A stretch of DNA of 64,000 nucleotides from Noviluteimonas gilva (GTDB lineage: Bacteria > Pseudomonadota > Gammaproteobacteria > Xanthomonadales > Xanthomonadaceae): assembly GCF_009740395.1 (NCBI RefSeq), contig NZ_WOXT01000001.1:1-64000 (forward strand), written 5' to 3'. Below are positions 7,382 through 18,278 of the stretch, one piece after another. The stretch's first letter is position 1, and every line of letters starts with the position of its first letter. Below the pieces are notes generated by a model. The model was given only the letters and a program-made list of their open reading frames with translations, was not told the DNA's origin and ran no database searches. The position numbers and the translations under genes are program-made.

Positions 7382-7909
7382 TTACTTCGCCGTGTAGACG
7401 ATCTCGACGCGACGATTCTTGGCCCAGCAATCTTCGGTCGATTCGTTGCAGACGGGGCGTTCTTCGCCGTAGCTCACCACGGTGATCTGGCTACCCGAAC
7501 CACCGTTGGCCTGCAGCGCGGAAGACACGGCGTTGCCGCGGCGTTCGCCGAGGCCGAGGTTGTATTCGCGGCTGCCACGCTCGTCGGCGTTGCCTTCCAG
7601 CGTCATGCGCGAGGACGGACGATCGCGCAGGTACTTGGCGTGGCAGGCCATGGCCGCCTGGAATTCCGGACGCAGCGAATCCTGGTCGAAGTCGAAGTAC
7701 ACGACGCGCTGGCGCAGGCATGCGTCGGTGTCGAGGTCTTCGGGGGTGAAGGCGCCTGCAGCGGCGGGGGTTTCGGTCACGGGCGCCGTGGTGCTCGGCG
7801 CTGCCGGCTGCACGGGTTCTTCCTTGACCTTCTTGGAGCAGGCCACGACCGCCGTGCAGAGCATGGCGGCCATCATGATTCGACCAAACTTGTGCGTCGT
7901 TGCGTTCAT
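7382..7909 (-). CDS. pal: peptidoglycan-associated lipoprotein
   Basis: An outer-membrane lipoprotein that binds peptidoglycan and TolB. The start at 7909 gives 175 residues with a lipoprotein signal ending AVVAC, the acylated cysteine at residue 24. After a Pro/Ala/Thr linker comes the OmpA-like domain: VYFDFDQDSL, the GNADERGSREYNLGLGERR motif that binds the peptide stem, and SYGEERPVCNESTEDCWAKN near the end. The open frame continues far upstream, but that part is the shadow of tolB. The two C-terminal cysteines (CNESTEDC) may form a disulfide. Confidence 0.98.
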   Translation of the reverse strand: MNATTHKFGRIMMAAMLCTAVVACSKKVKEEPVQPAAPSTTAPVTETPAAAGAFTPEDLDTDACLRQRVVYFDFDQDSLRPEFQAAMACHAKYLRDRPSSRMTLEGNADERGSREYNLGLGERRGNAVSSALQANGGSGSQITVVSYGEERPVCNESTEDCWAKNRRVEIVYTAK

Positions 7910-7986
7910 CGTCGTTCCTCGTCTTCTCGCAGTGTGGGGCGGCCGCGTCGGGGGACGCGGCCGGGGGTCCGAAATACTACGCCCGT

Positions 7987-9279
7987 TCAGCGTTTCTGCC
8001 GGTACGGGCCCCAGGCCGGTTCCTGGACGCTCGCGCCCTCGACCGGCAGCTTCGCGCGGGCGCGGCCATCGGCGGACACGGTGTACAAAACGCTGCGGCC
8101 GCCTTCTTTCGCGGCGTACAGCAGCATCGATGCGTTGGGCGCGAAGCTCGGCGATTCGTCGAGGTTCCCCGGCGACAGCGGCGTCCACCGATTGCCCATC
8201 GTGCGATCCATCAGCGCGATGCGGTAGGTGTTGCCGTTGCCCTGCGCGGTGGCGATCTTCTTGCCGTCGGCCGACACCGTGGCGCGTGCGTTGTAGCTGC
8301 CCGCGAAGGTCAGGCGCGTCGCGCCGCCACCCGCCGCGGAGGCCTGGTAGATCTGCGGCTTGCCACCGCGATCGGACGTGAAATAGAGCGTGCCGCCGTC
8401 GGCGCTCCACGTCGGCTCGGTGTCGATGCCGAAGTGGTTGGTGATCTGATTCAGTTGCTTGCTGCCCAGGGTCATGACGTAGACCTCGGGGTTGCCGCTC
8501 TTCGAGAGCGTCATCGCGAGCTTCGTGCCATCGGGCGAGAAGCTCGGCGCGCCGTTGATTCCGCGGAAGCTCGCGACCAGTTCGCGTCCGCTGCTCGTCA
8601 GGTTCTGGATGTAGATCGAGGAATTTCCGCGATCGAAACTGACGTAGGCCAGGCGCTTGCCATCCGGGCTCCACGACGGCGAGAGGATCGGCTGCGGCGA
8701 ACTGACGACGGCCTGCGCGTTGTGGCCGTCGCTGTCGGCGACCATCAACTGGAAGTGGCGATTGTTGCCGGTGCCGCTGGCGGTGACGTAAGCGATGCGC
8801 GTCCAGAACGCGCCGCGCGTGCCGAGGATCTTTTCGTACACCGAGTCGGCGACCTGGTGCGCGAGGTCGCGCGCGGCGGTGCCGGGGGCGATCTTCGCTT
8901 CGCCGAGGATGCGCTGCTGCTTCGACACGTCGAACAGCTCGTACTCCACGCGCAGGTTGCCGCCTTCGGGCATCACGCGGCCGGCGAGCAGGAACTCCTG
9001 CTTCAGCAGGCGCCACGTGGCGTAGTTCACTTCGCTCGAACGCGTCGGGCGCTCGACGAGGTCACGGTCGGGCAGCACGCGGAAGGCGCCGGAGCGCGCG
9101 AGGTCGGCGGCGACGATGCCCCCGATTTCGTTCTCGCCCGTGGAACCGGCGAAGGGCACCACCGCGATCGGCAGCGCCGAGGCCGTACCGCCCACGACTT
9201 CGGCATCCACCTGCGCCAATGCGGCCAGGGGGAACAAGAGCAGGACTGTGGCGGCGAGCCGGCGCAGCGTTCGGGTCAT
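7987..9279 (-). CDS. tolB: Tol-Pal periplasmic protein TolB
   Basis: A periplasmic beta-propeller that shuttles between Pal and TolA. The 430-residue product has an N-terminal signal peptide (LAATVLLLFPLAALAQ), the N-terminal anticodon-binding-like domain, and repeated propeller blades with the signature 'SPDGKRLAYVS', 'SPDGTKLAMTLS', 'SADGGTLYFTSDRGGKPQIY' and 'SADGKKIATAQ'. Its place between tolA and pal is canonical. A 93-base gap separates it from tolA and 77 bases separate it from pal. Confidence 0.98.
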   Translation of the reverse strand: MTRTLRRLAATVLLLFPLAALAQVDAEVVGGTASALPIAVVPFAGSTGENEIGGIVAADLARSGAFRVLPDRDLVERPTRSSEVNYATWRLLKQEFLLAGRVMPEGGNLRVEYELFDVSKQQRILGEAKIAPGTAARDLAHQVADSVYEKILGTRGAFWTRIAYVTASGTGNNRHFQLMVADSDGHNAQAVVSSPQPILSPSWSPDGKRLAYVSFDRGNSSIYIQNLTSSGRELVASFRGINGAPSFSPDGTKLAMTLSKSGNPEVYVMTLGSKQLNQITNHFGIDTEPTWSADGGTLYFTSDRGGKPQIYQASAAGGGATRLTFAGSYNARATVSADGKKIATAQGNGNTYRIALMDRTMGNRWTPLSPGNLDESPSFAPNASMLLYAAKEGGRSVLYTVSADGRARAKLPVEGASVQEPAWGPYRQKR

Positions 9280-9372
9280 GGGGGAATCCTGAATGGAGCG
9301 GATGTAGTTAACAGCTTGGCCGTGAATTGTGGAACAAAGATGAACGACGACGGACCCGCGGGTCGAGCGCCG

Positions 9373-10308
9373 TCATTCCGCGCGGAAGCCCAATCGCAAC
9401 TCGGGCTGGAACACGCGTTCGAATCCGGCGTACGGGAGCGGCTGGGCCTTGAGGACCGCGGCTTCGACCGAGCGTCGCGTGAGTTCGTCGTACGGGCAGC
9501 CGGGAAGCACTTCGACCGACGCCACGCGCCCGCCCCGCTCCATCTGGATGCGGATCGGGCATTGGCCGGCGGGCACGTCGTCCGGGCGGCTCCAGTTCTG
9601 GCGGATCGAATCGACGATCGCCTGCAGCCAGCGCGAACGCAGCGAATCGGCATCGCCGCCGGAGCCCGGTTGCGGCGAGGCTTCGGACATCGAATCGGTT
9701 TGCGCGTTCGCATCGACGGCGCTGCGCGCGTCGGCGATCTGCTTCAACTTCTGTTCGCGCAGCGAGAGTTCTTTCTTGTTCGCGTCGCGCTGGCGGCGAA
9801 TGTCTTCGAGCTGCTTTTGCCGCATCTGTTCCATCGCGCTCAAACGCTTCTGGCGTTCGGCCTGCTGCTGTTTTTCCTGCGCCGTCGTGTCGATCTGTTC
9901 CTGGCGCTGCTTGGCTTCCTGCACTTTCTCCGCCGGCGGCTTGGGCGACGGCGCTTGCGTCACTTCTTCCTGCTCGATGGGATCGGGCTCGGCGATGACT
10001 TCCTGCGCGACCGGCTGCGGCGGCGTCGGCGAATCCTCGGGACGCGGCTCGGGTTCGGGTTGTTCGATCGGCGCGGCTTCCTGCGGCGCGGGCATCGCCT
10101 GTTCCGGGCGCTTGGCGAGCGCGCGGCGCATCGACGCCGACAACGCATTGGGATCGATCAACGTCGCTTCGATCACCGGGCCGCGCTGGATTTCGTCGGC
10201 CTGGCTCCACGTCCAGAACAAGCCGAAGTACATGAGCGCGAACAGCAAGACATGCAGCAGGACCGCCGCAATCAGGGACTGCACCGTGTCGGCGCGCGTC
10301 TCCTTCAC
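9373..10308 (-). CDS. tolA: Tol-Pal inner-membrane protein TolA
   Basis: Spans the periplasm to link the TolQR motor to TolB and Pal. The 311-residue product has an N-terminal membrane anchor (about residues 9-31, AAVLLHVLLFALMYFGLFW), and a Pro/Glu-rich then Lys/Gln/Glu-rich helical stretch (about residues 60-205, rich in QAKQRQEQ-type sequence). The C-terminal TonB-like domain has WSRPDDVPAGQCPIRIQMER and a GGRVASVEVLPGCPYDELTRRSVEAAV segment. The start codon is GTG at 10308, overlapping the tolR stop as GTGA, so translation is coupled. Confidence 0.96.
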   Translation of the reverse strand: MKETRADTVQSLIAAVLLHVLLFALMYFGLFWTWSQADEIQRGPVIEATLIDPNALSASMRRALAKRPEQAMPAPQEAAPIEQPEPEPRPEDSPTPPQPVAQEVIAEPDPIEQEEVTQAPSPKPPAEKVQEAKQRQEQIDTTAQEKQQQAERQKRLSAMEQMRQKQLEDIRRQRDANKKELSLREQKLKQIADARSAVDANAQTDSMSEASPQPGSGGDADSLRSRWLQAIVDSIRQNWSRPDDVPAGQCPIRIQMERGGRVASVEVLPGCPYDELTRRSVEAAVLKAQPLPYAGFERVFQPELRLGFRAE

Positions 10309-10751
10309 TTCTTGACGTTCCCCGTGGGCTGGCTCATCAAGCCTGCGCGCGGCACGTTGGCGCGCGTCTGCAGCGCGGTGAGCACGTCGTAGACCTTCTG
10401 GTACGCGACGTCGTTGTCGGCGGCCACGTACACCGGCACGTCCTTGTTGTTGCGCACGAACGCGCCGACCTTGAGCACGAGGTTGTCGAGCGTGGTCGCT
10501 TCGTTTTCCTCGCCTTCCAGCTTCAGCCAGAGCTCGCCCTTGCTGTTCATGCTGATCACGACCGGTTCCTGCTTCTGCTCGACCGGGCGCGCGTTGGACT
10601 GCGGAAGTTCGATGTCGACGCCGAGGTTCAACAACGGCGCGGTCACCATGAAGATGATCAGCAGCACGAGCATCACGTCGATGTACGGCACGACGTTGAT
10701 TTCGGCTTTCAGCTTGCGCTTGCGATGGCGGCGCGAGGACATGGCGGTCAT
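10305..10751 (-). CDS. tolR: Tol-Pal motor protein TolR
   Basis: An ExbD/TolR-family subunit of the proton-driven TolQ-TolR motor in the inner membrane. It has 148 residues: a basic cytoplasmic N-terminus (RRHRKRKLKAE), then the transmembrane segment INVVPYIDVMLVLLIIFMV with the proton-carrying Asp at residue 25, then a periplasmic domain ending in the VAADNDVAYQKVYDVL region. It lies 10 bases after tolQ and overlaps tolA by 4 bases. Confidence 0.98.
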   Translation of the reverse strand: MTAMSSRRHRKRKLKAEINVVPYIDVMLVLLIIFMVTAPLLNLGVDIELPQSNARPVEQKQEPVVISMNSKGELWLKLEGEENEATTLDNLVLKVGAFVRNNKDVPVYVAADNDVAYQKVYDVLTALQTRANVPRAGLMSQPTGNVKK

Positions 10752-10761
10752 TGCCCGCTCC

Positions 10762-11571
10762 TTATTCGTCGGCGTGCGCCTGGCGCTGGAGGATCGACGA
10801 GAACTCTTCGCCGAACGCCTCGTAACGCGTGGCGATGCGTTCGACCTTCGTGGCGAAGCGGTTGTAGGCCCACACCGCCGGGATCGCGGCGAACAGGCCC
10901 ATCGCGGTGGCGATCAGCGCTTCGGAAATGCCCGGCGCGACGGTCGCGATGGTCGCTTCCTTCACGTTGGCCAGGCCCTGGAACGAAATCATGATGCCCC
11001 ACACCGTGCCGAACAGACCGACGTAGGGGCTGATCGAACCGACGCTGGCGAGGAATTCGAGGTTGTGTTCCAGGCCGTCGACTTCGCGCGAGGTGGTCGC
11101 GCGCATCGCGCGCTGCGCGCCTTCCAGCTGCATGCGGCTGTCGACGCCGCGACGCTGGCGGATGCGATTGAACTCGCGGAACCCGGCTTCGAAGATCGCT
11201 TCCAGGCCTTCGGCGACGCGGCCGCGTTCGGTGGCGCCCGAATACAACTTGGAAAGCTCGGCGCCCGACCAGAAGCGCTCTTCGAATTTCTCCGCGTCCT
11301 TTTCCGCGCGATCGAGCACGCGCTTCTTGCGGAAGATGATCAGCCACGAGGCGACCGACGCGAACAGCAGCAACAACATCACCAACTGCACCGGGATGCT
11401 GGCGTGGAGGATGAGGTCGAGGATGTTGAAGTGGCCGGCTTGCGCCGCGGCGTTGGCTGCCTGCCCCGCCTGGTCGGCGATCTCGACGGTCTGCGCGGGC
11501 GCCTGTTCGGGCAAGGCCTGGGTTGCGGCTTCCTGCAGCACCAGGACGGTCGAGATCAGGAGCTGCGTCAT
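10762..11571 (-). CDS. tolQ: Tol-Pal motor protein TolQ
   Basis: The ExbB/TolQ-family stator subunit, which with TolR uses the proton gradient to energise TolA. The start at 11571 (MTQLLISTV) gives 269 residues and overlaps the ybgC stop by 4 bases; the frame extends further up but only as a shadow of ybgC. It has three membrane spans (around IPVQLVMLLLLFASVASWLII, SVGSISPYVGLFGTVWGIM and TAMGLFAAIPAVWAYNRFA) and the family motif 'APGISEALIATAMGLFAAIP'. The N-terminus before the first span carries an unusually long Ala/Gln-rich stretch (about residues 12-50). Confidence 0.96.
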   Translation of the reverse strand: MTQLLISTVLVLQEAATQALPEQAPAQTVEIADQAGQAANAAAQAGHFNILDLILHASIPVQLVMLLLLFASVASWLIIFRKKRVLDRAEKDAEKFEERFWSGAELSKLYSGATERGRVAEGLEAIFEAGFREFNRIRQRRGVDSRMQLEGAQRAMRATTSREVDGLEHNLEFLASVGSISPYVGLFGTVWGIMISFQGLANVKEATIATVAPGISEALIATAMGLFAAIPAVWAYNRFATKVERIATRYEAFGEEFSSILQRQAHADE

Positions 11572-11982
11572 GCGGGGGTCTCCACGTGCAAGGTCAATGC
11601 ATCGAACAACGGTTGGGGGATGGCAACGGGTTTGAAGCGCAATGCCGACAACGCAGCGACACGGACCTGCGCATCGAGCAACAGTTCCCCGTCGCGGCGA
11701 ATTTCCTGCGCGAGCACCAGGCTCGCGCGACGGCATTCGCGCAACACGACGGACACCTGCAGCGCATCGTCCAGGCGCGCCGGCAGGCGGAAGTCGATCT
11801 GCATCGCCCGCACCGCGAACACCAGGTCGTGTTCGTTGCGCAGGCTGTCCTGGCCGTGCCCCTGCGCGCGCATCCATTCGGTGCGCGCGCGTTCGAGGAA
11901 CGCCAGGTATTGCGCGTGGTAGACCACGCCACCGGCGTCGGTATCCTCCCAATACACCCGTGTCGGCCAACTGAACACGGGC

Positions 11983-11999
<17 letters not shown>
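11568..11999 (-). CDS. ybgC: tol-pal operon acyl-CoA thioesterase YbgC
   Basis: A hot-dog-fold thioesterase that opens the tol-pal operon and acts on acyl-CoA or acyl-ACP at the inner membrane. The 143 residues include the [20 protein letters not shown] motif, where the first Asp is catalytic, then the ERARTEWMR helix and the long [17 protein letters not shown] strand. The first ATG (11999) overlaps the 3' end of ruvB by 17 bases; a second ATG nine bases in is an alternative. Its end overlaps tolQ by 4 bases. Confidence 0.95.
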
Positions 12000-13044
<1,045 letters not shown>

Positions 13045-13089
13045 GCCCCCATGTTGGCGCCCTTTGCGCGCGGGCGCAAAGGCGCCGGG

Positions 13090-13971
13090 TCAGGCGGCGT
13101 GTGTGGCTTCCAGCTCGGTCGCCGCGCGCGCGATCCGCTCGAGCAGCCGGTGCGTGTCGAAGGCGCGTTCGAGCGTGGCCAGCGGCGTGAATTGGTCCCG
13201 CGCCGCGCGCAGGAGCGCGCTCGCCTGGGCGGTCAGCGTGTCCGCGTGTTCGCGCAGGTCTTCCAGCAGCAGCACGCCCTGCCCCGCCACGTGGACCGCG
13301 CACTCGGCGCGCGGCGCGATGCGGCTGGCGGACAGATCGACATCCATCCCGTTCGGGAACCGCAAGCGGCAGCGGATCGCTTCCCAGCGCTGGTAATGGC
13401 GGCGCGCATCGAGGACGTCGACCTGCACCGGGCTGGCCTTCGCGAGCGCGCACACCCAATCCAGGTCGTGCAGCAGCACTTCGTGCAGCACGTCGCCCTC
13501 GCGCGGAATGTCGAGCGCGTGCGAGCTGTGGCGGCGAATCGCGAGCGTCGCCGGCGGCGGCGCGGCCAGCAGCCCCGCGATCACGGGGTTGAAGCGCTCG
13601 CCGAAGGCCACTCGCATGCAGGTGCCGTCGATGTCGGACGCGGCGATCATCGATGCGGCATCGTCGGCGCTTGCACCGCCGGGTGTTTCAAGCAGGCAAT
13701 GCACGCCGCGACGCGCGAGCGCGCAGGCGATCTGCGCATGGTGCGACGGCGGCGCCGCGACGATCGCGTGGCGGATCGACGGCGCCAGCATGTCGATCGA
13801 CGCATGCCACGTCGCACCGAGCGCGGTGATCGCGTCGGCGCGCGCGGCGTCGGGATCGACGATCGCGGCAAGGTGGAATTCCGGGCTCGCCTGCAGCGCC
13901 TGCGCATGCAAGCGCCCCATGTGGCCGAAGCCGATGACGGCGATCGGGTGCATTTCGATGGCCGGGCTCAT
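13090..13971 (-). CDS. Gfo/Idh/MocA-family oxidoreductase, atypical motif
   Basis: A putative NAD(P)-dependent sugar dehydrogenase, probably acting on a nucleotide-sugar or glycan precursor given its coupled glycosyltransferase neighbour (inference). The start at 13971 overlaps the glycosyltransferase stop by 4 bases. The 293 residues carry the Rossmann motif GFGHMG at 14-19 and a C-terminal HEVLLHDLDWV segment that matches the substrate-site helix of the family. The hallmark EKP motif reads E95-T96-P97: the lysine usually present in the active-site/cofactor region is replaced. It is somewhat short for the family. Either a specialised activity or a non-catalytic role is possible. Confidence 0.8.
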   Translation of the reverse strand: MSPAIEMHPIAVIGFGHMGRLHAQALQASPEFHLAAIVDPDAARADAITALGATWHASIDMLAPSIRHAIVAAPPSHHAQIACALARRGVHCLLETPGGASADDAASMIAASDIDGTCMRVAFGERFNPVIAGLLAAPPPATLAIRRHSSHALDIPREGDVLHEVLLHDLDWVCALAKASPVQVDVLDARRHYQRWEAIRCRLRFPNGMDVDLSASRIAPRAECAVHVAGQGVLLLEDLREHADTLTAQASALLRAARDQFTPLATLERAFDTHRLLERIARAATELEATHAA

Positions 13972-15467
13972 GCGAACTTCGCCCAGAAGCGGCGGTACGC
14001 GGTCACGGCGCGCCAGGCGCGCGTGTCGCGCAAGTCTGCTTGCGCCCGCTTCGCGGATTCGAGTTCGTGTTCGAGCACCAACAAGCGTGCACGCGCGTCG
14101 GCGAGGTCGAGCGCGAGTTGGCCCTGCGCGCGCAGCGCATCGGCGTACGCATCCGCAGTGCGGGCCTGCATGCCCGTCGCGGCGAGTTGCGCCTGCTTGG
14201 CTTCTTCGCGCGCGGCGAAGGCGGCGTCGCGTTCGATGCCCGCGTCGAGTGCGCGTTGCATCGCACGCGCCAGGCGCGCTTCCATCTGGTCGTGCGCCTT
14301 GAGCGCGACCGCACGTTCGGTGACGGCGGCTTCGCGCGCCTGCAGCGCGGCGTCGATGCGCTTTTCCGCGGCGGCGGCGGCCGTTTTGCCGGCTTCGATA
14401 TGCGCGTCGCGCGCGTCTTCTGCCTGGCGCTGCGCGGCGCGCGCTTGTTCGACGGATTTCACCGTCGGTGACACGACATCGCGCAGGTAGCGCGCGGCGG
14501 CCTGCGTGCAATCCTGCGGATCGGGGAAGCGGCCGGCGTCGATGGCTTCGCGGAACTGCACGAGCGTGGCGTCGACCAGCACGTCGATGTTCGCCTCGGT
14601 GCGGACGCGTTCGCAGACGCGCCCCGCATCGTCGACGTCGTAGGCGGCGATCGCGGCGAGCACGCCCGCTTCGGTCACCGGTGCGGCCTGCATCGAGCGC
14701 ATGCCGAAGTCGAGCGCGCGCAGGCGATCAAAGTTCGCGGTCGTGACCAAGCCGGCCAGCCCCGCGCGGTCGGCGACGATGGTCGCGCAGCCGGTCGCCA
14801 TCGCTTCCAGCGCGCGGCGCGATTGCGCGAAGACGATGTCGTAATCGCGCAACAGGTGCGCGGGGACGTCGTTGGTCGCGAGGTCCACCGCGACGCCCGC
14901 CTGCCGGCACGCGCGCACGATGGTGGCGGCGCAGGTGTCCTGCAGACCGTGCGTGTTGCAAAGCAATGCGCGACGCGGCGTGGCAGGCAACGGCGCGCGG
15001 GGTTCGAAGCGCGCGATGTCCACGCCGTTGTGCAGCGTGCGAATGCGCGCCGCGTCCACGCCCGCGGTCGTCCCCAGCCGTTGCGCGCAGGATTCATCCA
15101 GCGCGATCCAGCGCGCGACCGTCGGGAAAACCGGCGGTGTCTGCTCCCACGGCGAGAACGCGTGACACGCCGCGACCACCGGCGTGCCGGCGAAATGCAG
15201 CGCCGCCGTCATCGTCTCGAGGTGATGCTGCCCGTGGATGACGTCGGGCACGAAATTCAGTGCGGCCAGGTCGTCGACGACCGGCACCGTGGCGTCACGC
15301 AAAGCCTGCGCGACATCCGGCGGCACCGCGCCATACACGACCGCATGGTGCCCCTTGCGCAACAGCGCGCGGGCGAAATCGATGAGGCAGGGACCGGTCC
15401 CTGCGCGCGAAGCCGCGGTGTCGTCCGTGATCAAGATGCGCAATGCGCGCGGCGATTGTTTCCCCAT
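13968..15467 (-). CDS. glycosyltransferase family 4-like protein with C-terminal coiled coil
   Basis: The ATG at 15467 is preferred to 15503 because the extra 12 residues are unlike a GT start. Residues 1-190 form a GT-B N-terminal domain (ILITDDTAASRAGTGPCLID, VIHGQHHLE, and HNGVDIARF at the linker). The acceptor/donor half includes VFAQSRRALEAMATGCATIV, matching the usual ExxxxG donor-site region: 'ALEAMATGC' holds Glu and the following small residues. From about residue 350 to 490 there is a long Ala/Glu/Arg coiled coil. The terminal TRAWRAVTAYRRF motif is typical of glycan-assembly transferases. It likely decorates a surface polysaccharide; acceptor unknown. Confidence 0.8.
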   Translation of the reverse strand: MGKQSPRALRILITDDTAASRAGTGPCLIDFARALLRKGHHAVVYGAVPPDVAQALRDATVPVVDDLAALNFVPDVIHGQHHLETMTAALHFAGTPVVAACHAFSPWEQTPPVFPTVARWIALDESCAQRLGTTAGVDAARIRTLHNGVDIARFEPRAPLPATPRRALLCNTHGLQDTCAATIVRACRQAGVAVDLATNDVPAHLLRDYDIVFAQSRRALEAMATGCATIVADRAGLAGLVTTANFDRLRALDFGMRSMQAAPVTEAGVLAAIAAYDVDDAGRVCERVRTEANIDVLVDATLVQFREAIDAGRFPDPQDCTQAAARYLRDVVSPTVKSVEQARAAQRQAEDARDAHIEAGKTAAAAAEKRIDAALQAREAAVTERAVALKAHDQMEARLARAMQRALDAGIERDAAFAAREEAKQAQLAATGMQARTADAYADALRAQGQLALDLADARARLLVLEHELESAKRAQADLRDTRAWRAVTAYRRFWAKFA

Positions 15468-15561
15468 GCGGCCAGCATGGCATCGAGGGCGCAGAGCGGG
15501 CAATCGGCGCGCGCGATTTTGTGATCGCGCGCGCCTGCTGGTTCAGATTTCGCGCCGAACC

Positions 15562-16233
15562 TTAGCTGGGGTTCGCGACCTTGAGGAAGGTAAACAAGCC
15601 TTGCCCGGTCTCCATCAGCTCATCGATGCCCAATCCGCAGTACAACTGGTCGGTGGGGTCATTCGTCCAGCGATGCAGCGTCGGGCGCACGTCCTGTCCG
15701 TCGCTGGCGAAGATCAGGCAGCGATCGTCGGTGGCGGATCGGATCGAGGCAAAGCGCTGGTAGTCGCCGACCAGCACGGTGGAGTCGATGAACCACCGGC
15801 CGTTGGTCGTGAGCTCCGCCTGCGCGCAAGGGGCGACGCCCGTCGTACCGTCCGCATTGGCGATCAGGCACGCGTTCTGGTCATCGCGCGGGAAGATCAC
15901 GTATTGCTCCTGGTACAGCGGTCCCGTCACGTATCTGATTCCGAATTCCGCCTGCCCGTTCTGCAGCATTTGGCTCAGCGTGGGAAAGCCGCACCAGCGC
16001 GCCGGGCCGCCCAGCGGCCAGAGATAACGCTCGAAATTGCCCTGACCGTTGTTGATCAGGCATTCGCCCGCCGGCGGCGCGATACCGGAGGATTCGACGC
16101 CGATGCGCCAGATGCCTTCGAACAGGATCGGTTTGTCCTGCGCCTGCGCGGACATGGCGATGGTCGCCGACAGCAACCCCAGCGCCAGGGCGTGTTTGAG
16201 TTTCGACGAAACGGAATGACCGACATCCGACAT
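15562..16233 (-). CDS. secreted hypothetical protein, 223 aa
   Basis: Function not recognised. The start at 16233 is chosen because GAGGAG lies eight bases upstream and the product then opens with a clear signal peptide (KLKHALALGLLSATIAMSAQA). The mature part has several cysteine-flanked units (AGECLINNGQGNF, QNACLIANADG, DRCLIFASDGQ) with a repeated 'C-L-I-hydrophobic, N/S-D/G-G' pattern, each followed by Trp or Tyr. This suggests a repetitive beta fold, possibly beta-trefoil-like, exported to the periplasm or outside. It lies between kup and the glycosyltransferase pair on the same strand. Confidence 0.6.
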   Translation of the reverse strand: MSDVGHSVSSKLKHALALGLLSATIAMSAQAQDKPILFEGIWRIGVESSGIAPPAGECLINNGQGNFERYLWPLGGPARWCGFPTLSQMLQNGQAEFGIRYVTGPLYQEQYVIFPRDDQNACLIANADGTTGVAPCAQAELTTNGRWFIDSTVLVGDYQRFASIRSATDDRCLIFASDGQDVRPTLHRWTNDPTDQLYCGLGIDELMETGQGLFTFLKVANPS

Positions 16234-16341
16234 GCTGCGAACTCCTCGTGATGAATTAGGCATCGAGGATGTGCGCACACGATTGTCGAAAACATCGGAC
16301 ACACGCGCCGCATGCGACGCGAAACTGCCCGATCACACGCT

Positions 16342-18264
16342 TCAGATCTCGACTTGCGCGCCGAGTTCGACCAGGCGATTGCCGGGAATGCGGAAGAAGC
16401 CCGTCGCCGGCGCCGCGTTGCGATGCAGGAAGGCGAACAGGCGATCGCGCCAAACGGGCATGCCGCGGTGGCGGCCGGCGACGATGGTTTCGCGACTGGC
16501 GAAATACGTGGTGTCCATCGGATCGAACGGGATGCCGATGCTCTCTCCCATGTCGCACGAGCGCATCAGCGCCAGCGGCACGTCGGGCACTTCCATGAAG
16601 CCGAAGCGCACCGTGATGCGATAGAAGTCGTCGCCGATCGGTTCGATCTTCAGGCGGCGATCCTTCGGCGCGTGCGGCACGTTGAGCGTTTCCACCGTGA
16701 GGAACACGTTGCGCTCGTGCAGCACCTTGTTGTGCTTGAGGTTGTGCAGCAGCGCGTGCGGCACCATGCCCTTCTGCGCGATCAGGAAGATCGCCGTGCC
16801 CGGCACGCGCGTGGGCGGCGCGAGCATCAGGCCGGGCAGGAAGGAATCGAGCTGGATGCCGTCCTTCCGGATTTCTTCGTACAGCAACTGCCGGCCGCGA
16901 CGCCACGTGCGCAGGATCGTGAACACCACGATCGCCAGCACCACCGGGAACCACGCGCCGTCGAGGAACTTCACGCCGTTGGCGACGAGGAAGGCCACGT
17001 CGATCACCGTGAACAAGACGCACAGGGGCAGCACCCAGGTGCGCGCCTTCGGCCACATCGCGCGGGCGACGATGAACAGCAGCAGCGTATCGATCAGCAT
17101 CGTGCCCGATACGGACACGCCGTAGGCCGACGCCAGGCCCGTCGAGCTGCGGAACATCAGCACCACCGCGATCACCGCGAGTGCCAGCACCCAGTTGATC
17201 CACGGGATGTAGATCTGGCCGATCGTGTCCTTCGAGGTGTGCTGGATGCGCATGCGCGGGATGTAACCCAGCTGCATCGCCTGGCGCGCCACCGAATACG
17301 CACCGGTGATCACCGCCTGCGACGCGATCACCGCCGCCATGGTGGCCAGCACGACCATCGGGATCCGCACCATCGCGGGCACGGAGAGATAGAACGGGTT
17401 GGTCGCCACGTTCGGATCCAGCAGCAGCAGCGAGCCCTGCCCCATGTAGTTGAGCATCAGCGCCGGCAGCACGAACCAGTACCACGCGTGCCGGATCGGG
17501 CGCGCGCCGAAGTGGCCCATGTCCGCGTACAGCGCCTCACCGCCGGTCACCGCGAGCACGACCGCGCCGAGGATGAAGATCGCGGTGCCGCCGTGCGTGG
17601 CGAAGAAGTTCATCGCCCACCACGGGTTGATCGCGTGGAAGACCTCGGGGTTGTGGCGGATGTTGATCACGCCGATCACCGCGAGCGAGAGGAACCACAC
17701 GACCATCACCGGCCCGAACACCTTGCCCACGCGCGCGGTGCCGAAGCGCTGCGTGCCGAACAGGAACACGATGATGCCGAGCGTGATCGGCACGACCCAC
17801 GAATCCAGTTGCGGCGCGACGACTTCCAGGCCTTCGACCGCCGACAGCGTGGTGATCGCCGGCGTGATCACGCCGTCGCCGAAGAACAGCGAAGCACCGA
17901 AGATGCCGAGGATGCCGACCGCGTACGCCGACCGCGAATCCTTCGGCAACGTGCGCTGGGCCAGCGCCATCAGCGCCATGATGCCGCCCTCGCCTTCGTT
18001 GTCGGCGCGCATGATGATCGTGACGTACTTGAGCGTCACCACGATCATCAGCGCCCAGAACACGAGCGAGAGGATGCCGAGCACGGTGTCGTGGTTGGCG
18101 ACCAGGCCGTAATGCGGCGAGAACGCTTCCTTCAGCGTGTACAGCGGGCTGGTGCCGATGTCGCCGAACACGACGCCGACCGCACCGACGGCCAGGCCGG
18201 CGAGGCCGGCCTTCCCGTGATGGGCGTGCGCGTGGTTTGCGGGAGCTTGGCGGGTATCGGCCAT
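16342..18264 (-). CDS. kup: potassium uptake protein Kup
   Basis: A KUP/HAK/KT-family proton-coupled potassium symporter of the inner membrane. The 640-residue protein begins with a His-rich segment, then the [21 protein letters not shown] first span, whose GDIGTSPLY is the family hallmark. About a dozen hydrophobic spans follow, including [21 protein letters not shown] cytoplasmic C-terminal domain has the ETLNVPHAP and [10 protein letters not shown] segments conserved in bacterial Kup. It sits 14 bases downstream of ruvA. Confidence 0.97.
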   Translation of the reverse strand: MADTRQAPANHAHAHHGKAGLAGLAVGAVGVVFGDIGTSPLYTLKEAFSPHYGLVANHDTVLGILSLVFWALMIVVTLKYVTIIMRADNEGEGGIMALMALAQRTLPKDSRSAYAVGILGIFGASLFFGDGVITPAITTLSAVEGLEVVAPQLDSWVVPITLGIIVFLFGTQRFGTARVGKVFGPVMVVWFLSLAVIGVINIRHNPEVFHAINPWWAMNFFATHGGTAIFILGAVVLAVTGGEALYADMGHFGARPIRHAWYWFVLPALMLNYMGQGSLLLLDPNVATNPFYLSVPAMVRIPMVVLATMAAVIASQAVITGAYSVARQAMQLGYIPRMRIQHTSKDTIGQIYIPWINWVLALAVIAVVLMFRSSTGLASAYGVSVSGTMLIDTLLLFIVARAMWPKARTWVLPLCVLFTVIDVAFLVANGVKFLDGAWFPVVLAIVVFTILRTWRRGRQLLYEEIRKDGIQLDSFLPGLMLAPPTRVPGTAIFLIAQKGMVPHALLHNLKHNKVLHERNVFLTVETLNVPHAPKDRRLKIEPIGDDFYRITVRFGFMEVPDVPLALMRSCDMGESIGIPFDPMDTTYFASRETIVAGRHRGMPVWRDRLFAFLHRNAAPATGFFRIPGNRLVELGAQVEI

Positions 18265-18278
18265 GGACCGGGGGTGCC

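Noticed and set aside
10762-11970. 402-residue frame as a fused ybgC-tolQ product
   Set aside because: The N-terminal part is an out-of-frame shadow of ybgC; a normal tolQ begins at 11571 overlapping the ybgC stop.
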